Notes: a model not told the origin generated them from the sequence alone. A DNA stretch of 64,000 nt from Streptomyces seoulensis (GCA_013364255.1 CP054936.1:3874853-3938852), one strand, 5' to 3'; counted from the first letter of the stretch, positions 1 through 8,855 are shown. Translations and numbers: made by a program.

Positions 1-5
1 GCGAC

Positions 6-34
6 GGGCCCTGGGGAGCAGCTCCCCAGGGCCC
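6..34 (-). terminator. Terminator hairpin downstream of tig
   Basis: A perfect inverted repeat, 14 bp per arm around a single A (position 20), lies 35 bases beyond the tig stop. There is no T-run, which is usual for streptomycete terminators. It would end tig transcription before the next leftward gene. Confidence 0.7.
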
Positions 35-68
35 ATCGTACGTACGTCAAGAGCGACGCGCGGCCGGA

Positions 69-1460
69 TCAGGCCTCGGTCTTCTCCTCGCCCTCGCCCT
101 CGGCGGCGTCGGCGGTCGCGGCCTCGGCGGCCTCGGCCGTCTCGTCGTCCTCGTCCTCCAGGTCGACGACCTCGCCGTTGGTGTCCTTCACGGTCGCGGC
201 CTCGACCACGACGGCCAGGGCCTTGCCGCGGGCGACCTCGCCGACGAGCAGCGGAACCTGGTTCTGCTGGACGACGGCCTGCGCGAACTCGTCGGGCGAC
301 ATGCCGGAGGAGGCGGCGCGGCGCATGAGGTGCTCGGTGAGCTCCTCCTGGTTGACGCCCAGCTTCTCCTTGTTGACCAGCTCGTCCAGGACGAACTGGG
401 TCTTGATGCCCTTGACCGCGGCCTCGCGGGTCTCGGTGTCGAACTCCTCGGCGGTCTTGCCCTGGATCTCCAGGTACTTGTCGAGGGTGAGACCCATCTG
501 GCCGAGCTGGTGGTGCTCGAGGTTGTGCTTGCGGGTGTTGATCTCGTCCTCGAGCAGCTTCTCGGGGACGGGCACCTCGACCAGCTCGAGCAGCTTGTCC
601 AGGACGCGCTCCTGGGCCTGCGTGGCCTGGTCGTACTGCTTCATGTTCTCCAGGCGCTTGCGGCTGTCGGCCCGAAGCTCGTCGAGGGTGTCGAACTCGG
701 AGGCGAGCTGCGCGAAGTCGTCGTCCAGCTCCGGCAGTTCGCGGGCCGCGACCTGGCTGACCTTGACGGTGACCTCGGCCTCCTTGCCGGCCGCCGAGCC
801 GCCCTTCAGCTCGGAGGCGAAGGTGGCCTCGCCACCGGCCTCCAGGCCCTTCACGGCGTCGTCGATGCCGTCCAGCAGCTCACCGGAGCCGATGGTGTAG
901 GACACGCCGTTGGCGATGCCGTCCTCCAGCACCTCGCCGTCGACCTTGGCCTCCAGGTCGATGGTGACGACGTCGCCTTCCTCGGCGGCGCGCTCGACCG
1001 GGGAGGTGGAGGCGAAGCGCTCGCGCAGCTGCTCGACCGCCTTCTCCACGTCCTCGTCGCTCACCTCGACGGCGTCGACCTCGACCTCGATGCCGGAGTA
1101 GTCCGGGATCTCGACGGTCGGGCGGACGTCCACCTCGGCGGTGAAGTTCAGCGTCTCGCCGTCCTTCAGCTCGGTGATGTCGACCTCGGGCTGGCCCAGC
1201 GGGTTCAGCTCCGCTTCGTTGACGGCCTCGGTGTAGAACTTCGGGAGGGCGTCGTTGACGGCCTCCTCCAGCACCGCACCGCGGCCGAAGCGCTGGTCGA
1301 TGACCCGGGCCGGGATCTTGCCCTTGCGGAAGCCCTTCACCGTGACCTGCTGGTTGATCTTCTTGTACGCCGCGTCGAGGCTGTCCTTGAGCTCCTCGAA
1401 GGGCACCTCGACAGTGAGCCGAACCCGAGTCGGGTTCAGGGTCTCCACGGCGCTCTTCAC
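69..1460 (-). CDS. tig: Trigger factor, ribosome-associated chaperone and prolyl isomerase
   Basis: Encodes 463 residues, close to the usual trigger factor length. It binds the large ribosomal subunit at the peptide exit and shields nascent chains. The ribosome-binding signature GFRKGKIP is at residues 43-50, followed by a central FKBP-type isomerase domain and a helical C-terminal chaperone domain. The last ~30 residues are Asp/Glu/Ala-rich. I chose the GTG at 1458-1460 because AAGGAGA sits 7 bases upstream; an open frame continues further upstream but runs through the tRNA-Pro gene and is not coding. In streptomycetes tig usually precedes the clpP genes, which would lie left of this window. 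Confident. Confidence 0.97.
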   Translation of the reverse strand: MKSAVETLNPTRVRLTVEVPFEELKDSLDAAYKKINQQVTVKGFRKGKIPARVIDQRFGRGAVLEEAVNDALPKFYTEAVNEAELNPLGQPEVDITELKDGETLNFTAEVDVRPTVEIPDYSGIEVEVDAVEVSDEDVEKAVEQLRERFASTSPVERAAEEGDVVTIDLEAKVDGEVLEDGIANGVSYTIGSGELLDGIDDAVKGLEAGGEATFASELKGGSAAGKEAEVTVKVSQVAARELPELDDDFAQLASEFDTLDELRADSRKRLENMKQYDQATQAQERVLDKLLELVEVPVPEKLLEDEINTRKHNLEHHQLGQMGLTLDKYLEIQGKTAEEFDTETREAAVKGIKTQFVLDELVNKEKLGVNQEELTEHLMRRAASSGMSPDEFAQAVVQQNQVPLLVGEVARGKALAVVVEAATVKDTNGEVVDLEDEDDETAEAAEAATADAAEGEGEEKTEA

Positions 1461-1654
1461 GGTTCGGTCTCCTTGTGGCTGACTTCTTGGTTTCTGCCGG
1501 GGCCTGACAGGTCCGGCAAATTCGCCGCCCGGAGGAGTTCGTAGGTCCTGGGACCTAGGAGCGGACACACGGGCGCGCAGCTTGCATAGTAACCGGAGCC
1601 GCTCGGCGCCCCAAAAGGCGATCAGGCGAGATGCGCCGACCGGAGGCCGGCGGG

Positions 1655-1731
1655 TGGTCGGGGTGGCGGGATTTGAACCCACGGCCTTCCGCTCCCAAAG
1701 CGGACGCGCTACCAAGCTGCGCCACACCCCG
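1655..1731 (-). tRNA. tRNA-Pro (anticodon UGG)
   Basis: The minus strand folds into a full cloverleaf: acceptor stem CGGGGTG/CACCCCG, D-arm with AGCTTGGTA, anticodon loop TTTGGGA giving UGG, and T-loop TTCAAAT. The 3' CCA is encoded (1655-1657). A candidate -10 TACCCT lies just upstream on the minus strand near 1747-1752. Confidence 0.97.
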
Positions 1732-2290
1732 TCTGGTGCGAGACGTAGGGTACATGCCCGCAGCCAGTGCGACCGCCCCATTTCACCGAGCGTCCTGGTG
1801 CGCGGACAGGCACGGCGGGCGCGCGCCGAGTTCCCCCGCACGCCCGCGCGACGCGGATAGGGGCGGGAGACGAGGGGCGCCCGAGTGGCGCGAACCCACC
1901 GCCCGGCACGCCGGGCGCGCGCGCCTGCCGCGAGCCGCCCGGGAACGCCGGGGGTTGTGCTGGGGGTGCGCCGGGGGCGCCGGGTGGTGCGCGCCGGGCG
2001 CGATATCGCGGCGGGGGCGCGTGTCGGGGGGCGTCGCGGTTCGGTGGCCGGCGGGTCCGTGGCGGGTGCGGCGGTGTGCGCGGGAGGAGGCCGTCGTGTG
2101 CGCCGGACGAGGCTCTCGTGTGCGCCGGACGGGTGAGCGGGGTCGCTTCGGCGGGCGCCGCGGGGTGCGCGGCCGGGGCGGATCGACGCCTGGGCCCGGC
2201 GGTGCGGAGGAAGGGGTGTGCGGTGAGCGCGTACGACCCGCTACGATGCCTTGTGTGCCGCGGTCACCCGACCAGCGGCGCGCTCTGTGT
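1732..2290. other. GC-rich spacer between two tRNA genes, no gene seen
   Basis: About 560 bases of extremely G-rich sequence. Open frames cross it in several phases but they overlap each other, lack ribosome sites and encode Arg/Gly/Ala-rich low-complexity peptides, so I do not call genes. A 15-bp direct repeat (CGTGTGCGCCGGACG) occurs at about 2096-2110 and 2118-2132. TACGAT at 2242-2247 is a plausible -10 for the tRNA-Gly gene, giving a start near 2254. Confidence 0.6.
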
Positions 2291-2361
2291 GCGGGCGTAG
2301 CTCAATGGTAGAGCCCCAGTCTTCCAAACTGGCTACGCGGGTTCGATTCCCGTCGCCCGCT
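2291..2361 (+). tRNA. tRNA-Gly (anticodon UCC)
   Basis: Cloverleaf with acceptor stem GCGGGCG/CGCCCGC, D-arm AGCTCAATGGTAGAGC, anticodon loop CTTCCAA giving UCC, and T-loop TTCGATT. The discriminator is T2361 and CCA is not encoded, so it must be added after transcription. It is followed directly by a strong terminator. Confidence 0.97.
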
Positions 2362-2369
2362 CTGTACGG

Positions 2370-2413
2370 CTCAGGGCCGGGTCCGAGGTTCGCTCCTCGG
2401 ACCCGGCCCTGAG
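2370..2413 (+). terminator. Terminator of tRNA-Gly
   Basis: A perfect 19-bp stem (2370-2388 with 2395-2413) around a 6-base loop begins nine bases after the tRNA. It is one of the longest hairpins in the window. Confidence 0.85.
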
Positions 2414-2505
2414 TGTTCCCCGGCGGTCGTCCCGTGCGGGCCGGGCTACGGGCACGCCGGGTCCGGGCGGCGGTGCCGCCCGTGCCGTCGGCCCGGCCGG
2501 CGCTG

Positions 2506-2709
2506 TCAGAACCTGATCTGGTTGATCGTGTCCGCTATCGAGTTCATGAAGCGGTTGATCGACGGGGCCATGCCGGTGGAGGCCAGGAAGAAGCCGAAGA
2601 GCACGGCGACGATGGCCGGGCCGGCCTTGATGGACCCTCCTCGGAGCAACACCACCAGGATGATCGCCAACAGCAGCACCACAGACAGTGAAATGGCCAC
2701 ACTGATCAC
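2506..2709 (-). CDS. Small membrane protein, unknown function
   Basis: Up to 67 residues with two hydrophobic segments: one near residues 4-22 and a second near 30-46 reading GPAIVAVLFGFFLASTG. It ends in a polar tail (SINRFMNSIADTINQIRF). The strongest Shine-Dalgarno-like sequence, GAGGG, abuts the first GTG (2709), so translation may instead begin at the second GTG three codons later. It is a stand-alone gene facing away from the acyltransferase. I recognise this type only as a small hydrophobic streptomycete protein and can assign no function. Confidence 0.65.
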   Translation of the reverse strand: MISVAISLSVVLLLAIILVVLLRGGSIKAGPAIVAVLFGFFLASTGMAPSINRFMNSIADTINQIRF

Positions 2710-2995
2710 ACCCTCGGTCGGTACACTCTCCCGCCCGGAGGCCGTCCCCGCGCCCCCGCTGGAACCATCGTGCCACCAAGTGGGCCCACTTATGCGGCCG
2801 CTGACGCATCATCGGTACGGACCCGCGTCCCGGACACCACCCGCCCCAGGGCGCCAACGCCGCTCGGGGCTCGTCGCGCGAGGGAATTCAGCGCGTGTTC
2901 ACGCCACGCCCGGCCGACGGTTCCGGGCATTTCCGTTTCGATATCCGCACAACGCGTCCGTAGATATTTCGAATCGGCGGCGCGAACGGGCCGGG

Positions 2996-3061
2996 ATGAC
3001 GCAACTCGTCGTGATGAATCCGGACATCAAGGACGTTGATGCTGTGCGGGAACGGCGGTGA
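2996..3061 (+). CDS. Possible 21-residue peptide
   Basis: An ATG-started frame encodes 21 charged residues ending DVDAVRERR. It lies in a relatively AT-rich 480-base intergenic stretch upstream of the acyltransferase. There is only a weak purine stretch before the ATG and no recognised family. It could be a regulatory leader peptide or chance. Confidence 0.2.
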   Translation: MTQLVVMNPDIKDVDAVRERR

Positions 3062-3174
3062 CGGTGTGTCGATCCTCACCCGGCGGTCACATTTCCCGCG
3101 TCGAATGCGGGGTACGCGCCGGGAGCGGGCGGAGATCGCCGCCCGAGGTTTCCGGCGCCGACGGTGGACGGCGC

Positions 3175-3187
3175 TAGGGTGCCTCAG
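3175..3187 (+). promoter_or_regulatory. -10 element of a leaderless acyltransferase transcript
   Basis: TAGGGT (3175-3180) matches TANNNT and is followed by seven bases and then ATG at 3188. This is the spacing expected when transcription begins at the start codon. There is no Shine-Dalgarno sequence, which agrees with a leaderless mRNA. Confidence 0.55.
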
Positions 3188-4447
3188 ATGTTCCACGCTG
3201 CCTCGTCCCCCGGCCAGAACAGAACACCCCTCCCCCCGGCGCGGTCATCGGCGCCGGGATTGCCCGCCCCGCGCAGACCCGTCGAAAGCGGCGGCGCCGC
3301 GCATCAGCGCGACCCGTTCTTCGACAATGCCAAGTACCTCGCGATCGTGCTGGTGGCCGTCGGCCATTCCTGGGCCACGATCGAGAACGGCAGTCGGACG
3401 CTGTCGGCGGCTTACGACGTCGTCTATGTCTTCCACATGCCGGCGTTCATCATCATCTCCGGTTACTTCTCCCGGAATTTCGACTCCCGTCCGGACCGGA
3501 TGAAGCGGCTGATCACCGGCGTCGCCGTGCCGTACGTCATCTTCGAGACGGCGTATTCACTCTTCCGTATTCACGTCGGTCACTCCGGCGGTGACGACAT
3601 CAGCCTGCTCTCGCCCTGGTACCTCACCTGGTTCCTGTGCGCCCTGTTCGTCTGGCGGCTGACCGCGCCCGTGTGGCGGCTGGTGCGCCATCCGCTGCCG
3701 GTCGCCCTCGGCATCGCCGCGCTCGCGTCGTTCACCCCCGCGATGGGCTCCGACCTGGAGTTGCAGCGCGTCCTGCAGTTCCTGCCGTGCTTCGTGCTCG
3801 GTCTGTGCCTGCGGCCGGAGCACTTCCGGCTGGTGCGCCGCCGCTCGGTGCGGATCGCGGCGGCGCCGGTGTTCGCGGCGGCCCTCGCGCTCGCGTGGTG
3901 GAGCGAGCCGCGGACGACCTCGGCGTGGGTCTACCGCAACAGCGCCGCGCAGGACCTGGGCGCGCCCTGGTGGGCCGGGCCGGTCATGGTGCTGGCGCTG
4001 TTCGCCGCCTCGGTCGTGCTGACCGCCTGCTTCTTCGCCTGGGTGCCGGGCCGGCGCACATGGTTCACCGTGCTCGGCACGGGCACGCTGTGCGGCTATC
4101 TGCTGCACGGATTCCTGATCAAGGGGGCCCTGTACGCGGGCTGGCTCGACGCGGCCTGGCTGCACCGGCCGCTGGGCGCGCTGCTCGTCACCGTCGTCGC
4201 GGCGGCCGGGATGACCCTGCTGTGCACCGGGCCCGTCCGGCGGGCGTTCCGGGGCGTCATGGAGCCGAGGATGGAGTGGGCCTTCCGCCGCGAGGCCGTC
4301 CCGGCGAACGGGGAGCGCGGACAGGGCGCGGGCCACGGTACCGGTACCGGTATCAGTGTCGGTGCCGGTCCGGGGCACGGCTCCGGTTCCGGTTCCGGTT
4401 CCGAAGCGGCGATACCGGCGGTGGCCGTGGGAGCTTCGGCTCGCTGA
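3188..4447 (+). CDS. Acyltransferase family 3 membrane protein
   Basis: Encodes 419 residues. After a Pro/Ala-rich N-terminus the acyltransferase-3 pattern begins: FFDNAKYLAIVLVAVGHSW carries the family's conserved histidine, and later VFHMPAFIIISGYFS follows. About ten membrane helices are visible. Such proteins O-acetylate or succinylate extracellular sugars or lipids; the substrate here is unknown. The last ~45 residues are a Gly/Ser/Thr tail written in hexanucleotide DNA repeats and probably disordered. I placed the start at 3188 because of the leaderless promoter; an in-frame ATG at 3164 has no ribosome site. It is monocistronic, converging on the phosphatase gene. Confidence 0.85.
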   Translation: MFHAASSPGQNRTPLPPARSSAPGLPAPRRPVESGGAAHQRDPFFDNAKYLAIVLVAVGHSWATIENGSRTLSAAYDVVYVFHMPAFIIISGYFSRNFDSRPDRMKRLITGVAVPYVIFETAYSLFRIHVGHSGGDDISLLSPWYLTWFLCALFVWRLTAPVWRLVRHPLPVALGIAALASFTPAMGSDLELQRVLQFLPCFVLGLCLRPEHFRLVRRRSVRIAAAPVFAAALALAWWSEPRTTSAWVYRNSAAQDLGAPWWAGPVMVLALFAASVVLTACFFAWVPGRRTWFTVLGTGTLCGYLLHGFLIKGALYAGWLDAAWLHRPLGALLVTVVAAAGMTLLCTGPVRRAFRGVMEPRMEWAFRREAVPANGERGQGAGHGTGTGISVGAGPGHGSGSGSGSEAAIPAVAVGASAR

Positions 4448-4457
4448 GCCGTCGGGG

Positions 4458-4474
4458 GCCCGCCCGGGGCGGGC
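4458..4474. terminator. Short hairpin between convergent genes
   Basis: GCCCGCC-CGG-GGCGGGC, a 7-bp stem in the 50-base gap between the acyltransferase and phosphatase stop codons. Probably a shared weak terminator. Confidence 0.5.
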
Positions 4475-4497
4475 GGCCGCCTCGGAGCGGGGCCCGG

Positions 4498-5676
4498 TCA
4501 GTGGGCCGCGGTGGCCGTCGGGCCCTCGCGGCAGATCAGGAGCAGGGCCCGGTCGTCGTTGACGTCCTTGGCCACGGCCTCGATCAGGTGCCAGGCCGCC
4601 CCGTGGAATCCGCCCGCGACATAGCGGTCGGCCTCGCCGGTGAGGCGGTCGATGCCCTCGGCGATGTCCCGGTCGGACGTCTCCACCAGGCCGTCGGTGA
4701 ACAGCATCAGGACGTCGCCGGGTCGCAGCGAGCCCTTGACCGGGTCGAACTGGGCGCCGTCGTACACCCCGAGGAGCGGGCCCTCGGCGGCCTTCTCCTC
4801 CCAGCGGCCGGTGCCCGCGCTGAGCTGGAGGCCCGGCGGGTGTCCCGCGGAGTACAGCTCGTAGTCGCCGGAGTCCAGGTCCAGCACCAGGTGGATGGAG
4901 GTCGCGAAGCCCTCCTCCCAGTCCTGGCGCAGCAGATAGCCGTTGGCGGCGGGCAGGAACGCGTGCGGGGGCAGGCTGCCCACCAGGCCGCCGAACGCGC
5001 CGGACAGCAGCAGCGCCCGCGAACCGGCGTCCATGCCCTTGCCGGACACGTCGGTGAGGACGACCTCCAGGGTGCGGCCGCCGCCGGTGCGCGCCGCGAC
5101 CACGAAGTCGCCGGAGAAGGACTGGCCGCCGGCCGGGCGCAGCGCCATCTCGTGGTGCCAGCCGCCGGGCAGCTGGGGCAGCTTGCTCTGCACCCGGATG
5201 CGTTCGCGCAGGTCGAACAGCATGGTGCCGCCGCGCCGCCAGGGCACGCCGACCCGGCTGCGGAACTGGGCGATCAGCAGCCCGAAGAAGCCGCAGGCGG
5301 CGACCACCAGCACCACGCCGGGGGTCACCCGGGAGGGGCCCTCGGTGTACGGGCCGAGCCGCACCGACTCCACGATCAGCGCCGTGGCCGCCGCCGCGTA
5401 CAGGCCGAGCAGGCTGGCCGGGCGCAGCAGCAGACCGCCGGCGACGATGGGCAGCACCAGCGCGACCGGGGAGAACCACACGGAGTCGAGCAGGGTCAGG
5501 GCCGCGATCACCGGGACCGTCACCAGCAGTCCGCCGAGCGCGATCCAGTCCGAGCCGTCGCCGCGGAAGTAGTCGACGGCGGCTCGGCGCACGCCGACGC
5601 GGGCCCGGTGCCACTGCATCTTCCACCGGGCCGTGAACGTCTCGGCTTCCGCGCGCCGCTGTCGTCCTGCTGCCAT
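4498..5676 (-). CDS. Membrane-anchored SpoIIE/RsbU-type PP2C phosphatase
   Basis: Encodes 392 residues. Four or five membrane helices occupy about residues 45-140. The SpoIIE-type serine phosphatase domain follows, with metal-binding motifs GDFV, the VLTDVSGKGMDAG block and a FTDGLVE block near the C-terminus. This family dephosphorylates anti-sigma-factor antagonists, releasing sigma factors or other partners. No kinase or antagonist gene is adjacent, so the partner is unknown. TAGGGT lies nine bases before the ATG, so the mRNA has almost no leader. It is divergent from the acetyltransferase gene, with 163 bases between starts. Confidence 0.9.
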   Translation of the reverse strand: MAAGRQRRAEAETFTARWKMQWHRARVGVRRAAVDYFRGDGSDWIALGGLLVTVPVIAALTLLDSVWFSPVALVLPIVAGGLLLRPASLLGLYAAAATALIVESVRLGPYTEGPSRVTPGVVLVVAACGFFGLLIAQFRSRVGVPWRRGGTMLFDLRERIRVQSKLPQLPGGWHHEMALRPAGGQSFSGDFVVAARTGGGRTLEVVLTDVSGKGMDAGSRALLLSGAFGGLVGSLPPHAFLPAANGYLLRQDWEEGFATSIHLVLDLDSGDYELYSAGHPPGLQLSAGTGRWEEKAAEGPLLGVYDGAQFDPVKGSLRPGDVLMLFTDGLVETSDRDIAEGIDRLTGEADRYVAGGFHGAAWHLIEAVAKDVNDDRALLLICREGPTATAAH

Positions 5677-5839
5677 TAGTTCGGGACCCTATCCATCGGA
5701 CCCGCCGCTTGGCACGGGAGGTCCGACTTATCCCCCGTCCGGGGCCGGACTTCACAGTGAACTCCATGAGCGGCCGAAGCGCCGCACCCCGGACCAAATT
5801 CGTTCGCCCGCCCTCTGCCGCCCTGGTAGGCATGGGCGT

Positions 5840-7078
5840 ATGGCTACGGAATCTGCATTCGGGACGAGGGTGCTGCGGCGGGACGAGTGGGACACCTGGT
5901 ACGACCACCTGGTCCGTGCCTTCGGTGGGACCTCGGCGCCGGAGGAACGGGAACTGGACCGCTCCCTGACCGAGTACGACCGCTCCCTGGGCGTCTGGGA
6001 CGGCGACGTGTGCGTGGGGTCGGCGGGGGCGTTCACCTTCCGGGTGACCGTGCCCGGCGGGAGCCCGGTGCCGGCGGCCGGCGTCACGATGGTCGGCGTG
6101 GCCGCCACGCACCGGCGGCGCGGGGTGCTGACGTCCCTGATGCGGCGGCAGTTGGACGACGTACGGTCCTGGGGCGAGCCGCTGGCGCTGCTGACCGCCT
6201 CCGAGCCGGCGATCTACGGCCGGTTCGGGTACGGCGCGGCGACCTTCCAGCTGGACGCCGACATCGACACCGCCCGCGCGGGGCTGTCCGTCCCGGCCGG
6301 CACGGACGAGGTCCGCGTGCGGTACGCGGCGCCCGCCGAGGTGCTCGACGCGTGCGAGGCGGTGTACGCGCGCCTGGTGCCGCAGCGGCCGGGGATGCTG
6401 GCCCGGCAGCCGGGCTGGGAGCGGGGGCGGCTGCTCGACCCCGAGAGCTGGCGGGACGGCGCGTCGTCGCTGCTGTGCGTGGTGGCCGAGCGGGACGGCG
6501 AGATCACCGGGTACGCCCGCTACCGGACCAAGCTCGGCTGGGGCGACGACGGGCACGACGGGACGCTGACCCTGGACGACCTGGCCGCGCTCGACCCGGC
6601 GACCGACGCGGCGCTGTGGCGGTTCCTGTTCGGCGTCGACCTGATGACGACGCTGGCGGTGCGCAACCGGCCGGTCGACGACGCCTGGCAGTACCTGGTG
6701 ACCGACATCCGGCGGTGCCGGACCCGGCTGCGGGACTCGCTGTACGTACGGCTGGTCGACGTCGGGGCGGCGCTGGCCGCGCGGACGTATCAGGCGCCGG
6801 TGGACGTGGTGTTCGAGGTCGAGGACGCGTTCTGCCCCTGGAACGGGGGGCGGTGGCGGCTGAGCGGGGACGCGAAGGGGGCGTCGTGCGAGCGGACGTC
6901 CGATCCCGCGGATCTGGCGCTGTCGGTACGGGAGTTGGGGGCGGCGTACCTCGGCGGGGTGCCGCTCGCGGGGCTGGCGGCGGCCGGGCTGGTGCGGGAG
7001 GTGCGGCGCGGGGCGCTCGCGGAGGCGTCGGTGGGGTTCGGGTCGGCGGTGGCGCCCTGGCTGCCGCACGGGTTCTAG
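5840..7078 (+). CDS. Eis-type GNAT N-acetyltransferase
   Basis: Encodes 412 residues, the length of the Eis family (two GNAT folds and an SCP2-like C-terminal domain). The acetyl-CoA binding loop is visible at VTMVGVAATHRRRGVLTSLM. A second GNAT half carries WRFLFGVDLMTTLAV. The chain ends in Phe (PWLPHGF), as in Eis proteins, where the terminal carboxylate acts in catalysis. Mycobacterial Eis acetylates aminoglycosides at several positions; streptomycete members are usually of unknown substrate. No aminoglycoside genes are nearby, so the substrate is left open. Confidence 0.88.
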   Translation: MATESAFGTRVLRRDEWDTWYDHLVRAFGGTSAPEERELDRSLTEYDRSLGVWDGDVCVGSAGAFTFRVTVPGGSPVPAAGVTMVGVAATHRRRGVLTSLMRRQLDDVRSWGEPLALLTASEPAIYGRFGYGAATFQLDADIDTARAGLSVPAGTDEVRVRYAAPAEVLDACEAVYARLVPQRPGMLARQPGWERGRLLDPESWRDGASSLLCVVAERDGEITGYARYRTKLGWGDDGHDGTLTLDDLAALDPATDAALWRFLFGVDLMTTLAVRNRPVDDAWQYLVTDIRRCRTRLRDSLYVRLVDVGAALAARTYQAPVDVVFEVEDAFCPWNGGRWRLSGDAKGASCERTSDPADLALSVRELGAAYLGGVPLAGLAAAGLVREVRRGALAEASVGFGSAVAPWLPHGF

Positions 7079-7124
7079 GGCGGCGGTGCGGGGGTCCGCG
7101 GGGCGGTTCGGGGGCTTGTGGGGG

Positions 7125-7934
7125 TCAGCGCTGTTGGCAGGTGGGGCACCAGAAGAGGTTGCGGGCCGCCAGGTCGGCGGTGCGGATGCCGTCGCCGCAG
7201 AGGTGGCAGGGCATGGCGGTACGGCGGTAGACGTACACCTCGCCGCCGTGGTCGTCCACGCGGGGCGGGCGGCCCATCGCCTCGGGGGTGTGCTCGGGGC
7301 GGACGGTGTCGATGCGGTTGGCGCGGACTCCGTCGCGCATGAGGGCGACGAGGTCGCTCCAGAGGGCCTGCCACTCGGCGGGGGTGATGTCCCGGCCGGG
7401 GCGGTACGGGTCGATGCCGTGCCGGAAGAGGACTTCGGCGCGGTAGACGTTGCCGACGCCGGCGATGACCTTCTGGTCCATCAGCAGCGCGGCGATCGTG
7501 GTGCGGCTGCGGCTTATGCGGGCGTATGCGGCGGCCGGGTCGGCGTCGGGGCGCAGGGGGTCGGGGCCGAGGCGGTCGTGTATCGCCTGCTTCTCGGCCT
7601 CGGTGATCAGGGCGCAGGTGGTGGGGCCGCGCAGGTCCACGTACGAGAGGCTGTCGGCGAGGCGGAGGCGGACGGTGTCCGTGGGCGGGGGCGCGGGGGC
7701 GTCGCCGAAGGTGACCTTGCCGAAGAGGCCGAGGTGGATGTGGACCCAGTCGGCTTCCCTGAAGCGGAGGAAGAGGTGCTTGCCGTGGGCCTCGGTGCGG
7801 GTGAGGGCGCCTCCGGTGATGAGGTCGGCGGCGTCGGAGAACTTGCCCTGGGGGCTGGTCGCCGTGGGGGCGCCGCCCTGGAAGCGGGCGGCGTAGTCCT
7901 GGGCCAGGCGGTGGATCGTGTGCCCTTCTGGCAC
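7125..7934 (-). CDS. Fpg/Nei-family DNA glycosylase/AP lyase (Nei-like)
   Basis: Encodes 269 residues. After start-Met removal the chain begins PEGHTIHRLA, with the N-terminal Pro nucleophile and Glu3 of the Fpg/Nei family; the PEGHT form is typical of actinobacterial endonuclease VIII-like enzymes. A helix-two-turn-helix region (MDQKVIAGVGNVYRAE) and a C-terminal zinc finger CHLC...CPTC are present. It excises oxidised bases and nicks the strand. I chose GTG at 7934, since cleavage must expose Pro and AAAGGA lies upstream; a longer open frame extends into repetitive DNA and is rejected. Confidence 0.93.
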   Translation of the reverse strand: MPEGHTIHRLAQDYAARFQGGAPTATSPQGKFSDAADLITGGALTRTEAHGKHLFLRFREADWVHIHLGLFGKVTFGDAPAPPPTDTVRLRLADSLSYVDLRGPTTCALITEAEKQAIHDRLGPDPLRPDADPAAAYARISRSRTTIAALLMDQKVIAGVGNVYRAEVLFRHGIDPYRPGRDITPAEWQALWSDLVALMRDGVRANRIDTVRPEHTPEAMGRPPRVDDHGGEVYVYRRTAMPCHLCGDGIRTADLAARNLFWCPTCQQR

Positions 7935-8030
7935 GGTGCGGTGTCCTTTTCTGCCGTGGTTGCTTCGCCCTCGGTGGGGCGGGGCACCGTTCCCGGGCCG
8001 CGCCCGGACCTCCTTCGCCCACCCGCCCGC

Positions 8031-8340
8031 CCGACTCGGCAGCGGCAGGAGGCGCCGTCCCCGGGGCTCCGCCCCGGCCCCCGCTCTCCCACCCACCCAC
8101 CCGACTCGGGAGTGAGAACGCGAGCCGTCCCGGCTCGGCACGGGGCGGGGCTGCGCCCCGGGCCTACTCTCCCACCCACACCACCCGACTCGGGAGTGAG
8201 AAGGCGAGGCGTCCCGGCTCGGCAGGAGGCGGGGCTGCGCCCCGGACCCGCTCTCCTGCCCGCCCGCCCGACTCGGTGAGGGAGGAGGGGAGCCGTCCCG
8301 GCTCGGCAGGGGGCGGGGCTGCGCCCCGGCCCCCTGCTTC
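8031..8340. repeat. 83-bp tandem repeat, about four copies
   Basis: Copies begin at 8031, 8101, 8185 and 8268, each with CCGACTCGG. Three are close to 83 bp and the first is shorter and more diverged. Within each copy, CCGTCCCGGCTCGGCA precedes a small hairpin, GGGGC-TGC-GCCCC. The array fills most of the 435 bases between the glycosylase start and the rpiB stop. No convincing gene lies in it. Confidence 0.85.
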
Positions 8341-8369
8341 CCCGAGAGGGTGGGGCGGGGTGGGGAGCG

Positions 8370-8855
8370 TTACTGCTGGGGGTGGTGGGGCGGGATCGGG
8401 GGGAGGTCGCCTGTTGTCTCGTAGGACGTGAGCATGTCGATGCGGCGGATGTGGCGCTCGTCGCCGGAGAAGGGGGTGGCCAGGAAGGTCTCGACGAACT
8501 TCGTGGCCTCCTCCTGCGTGTGCATGCGCGCGCCGACGGCGACGACGTTGGCGTTGTTGTGCTGGCGGCCGAGGGAGGCGGTCTCCTCGCTCCAGGCGAG
8601 GGCCGCGCGGACCCCCTTGACCTTGTTCGCGGCGATCTGCTCGCCGTTGCCGGAGCCGCCGATCACGATGCCGAGGGAGTCCGGGTCGCCGGCCGTGCGC
8701 TCAGCCGCGCGCAGGCAGAACGGCGGGTAGTCGTCCTGGGCGTCGTAGAGGTGCGGCCCGCAGTCGACGGGCTCGTGTCCCGCCGTCTTGAGCCACTCGA
8801 CGAGGTGGTTCTTGAGTTCGAAGCCGGCATGGTCGGAGCCGAGATACACGCGCAT
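8370..8855 (-). CDS. rpiB: Ribose-5-phosphate isomerase B
   Basis: Encodes 161 residues. It interconverts ribulose-5-phosphate and ribose-5-phosphate in the pentose phosphate pathway. The N-terminal MRVYLGSDHAGFELK and GGSGNGEQIAANKVKG blocks mark the RpiB/LacAB family. In place of the catalytic Cys of E. coli RpiB there is Glu72, as in the mycobacterial type that uses glutamate. The C-terminus carries a Pro/His extension. The gene stands alone with GGAG very close to the ATG. Confidence 0.95.
   Translation of the reverse strand: MRVYLGSDHAGFELKNHLVEWLKTAGHEPVDCGPHLYDAQDDYPPFCLRAAERTAGDPDSLGIVIGGSGNGEQIAANKVKGVRAALAWSEETASLGRQHNNANVVAVGARMHTQEEATKFVETFLATPFSGDERHIRRIDMLTSYETTGDLPPIPPHHPQQ

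Noticed and set aside
1767..2311. Overlapping open frames in the G-rich spacer between tRNAs
   Set aside because: Several phases are open at once, no ribosome site, and one runs into the tRNA-Gly gene.
3557..7069. A 1170-codon open frame antisense to the acyltransferase, phosphatase and acetyltransferase genes
   Set aside because: Arg/Pro/His-rich translation typical of antisense reading in very GC-rich DNA; it crosses genes on both strands that have clear motifs.
8031..8340. CRISPR array
   Set aside because: Repeats are contiguous without unique spacers of constant size and no cas genes are present.
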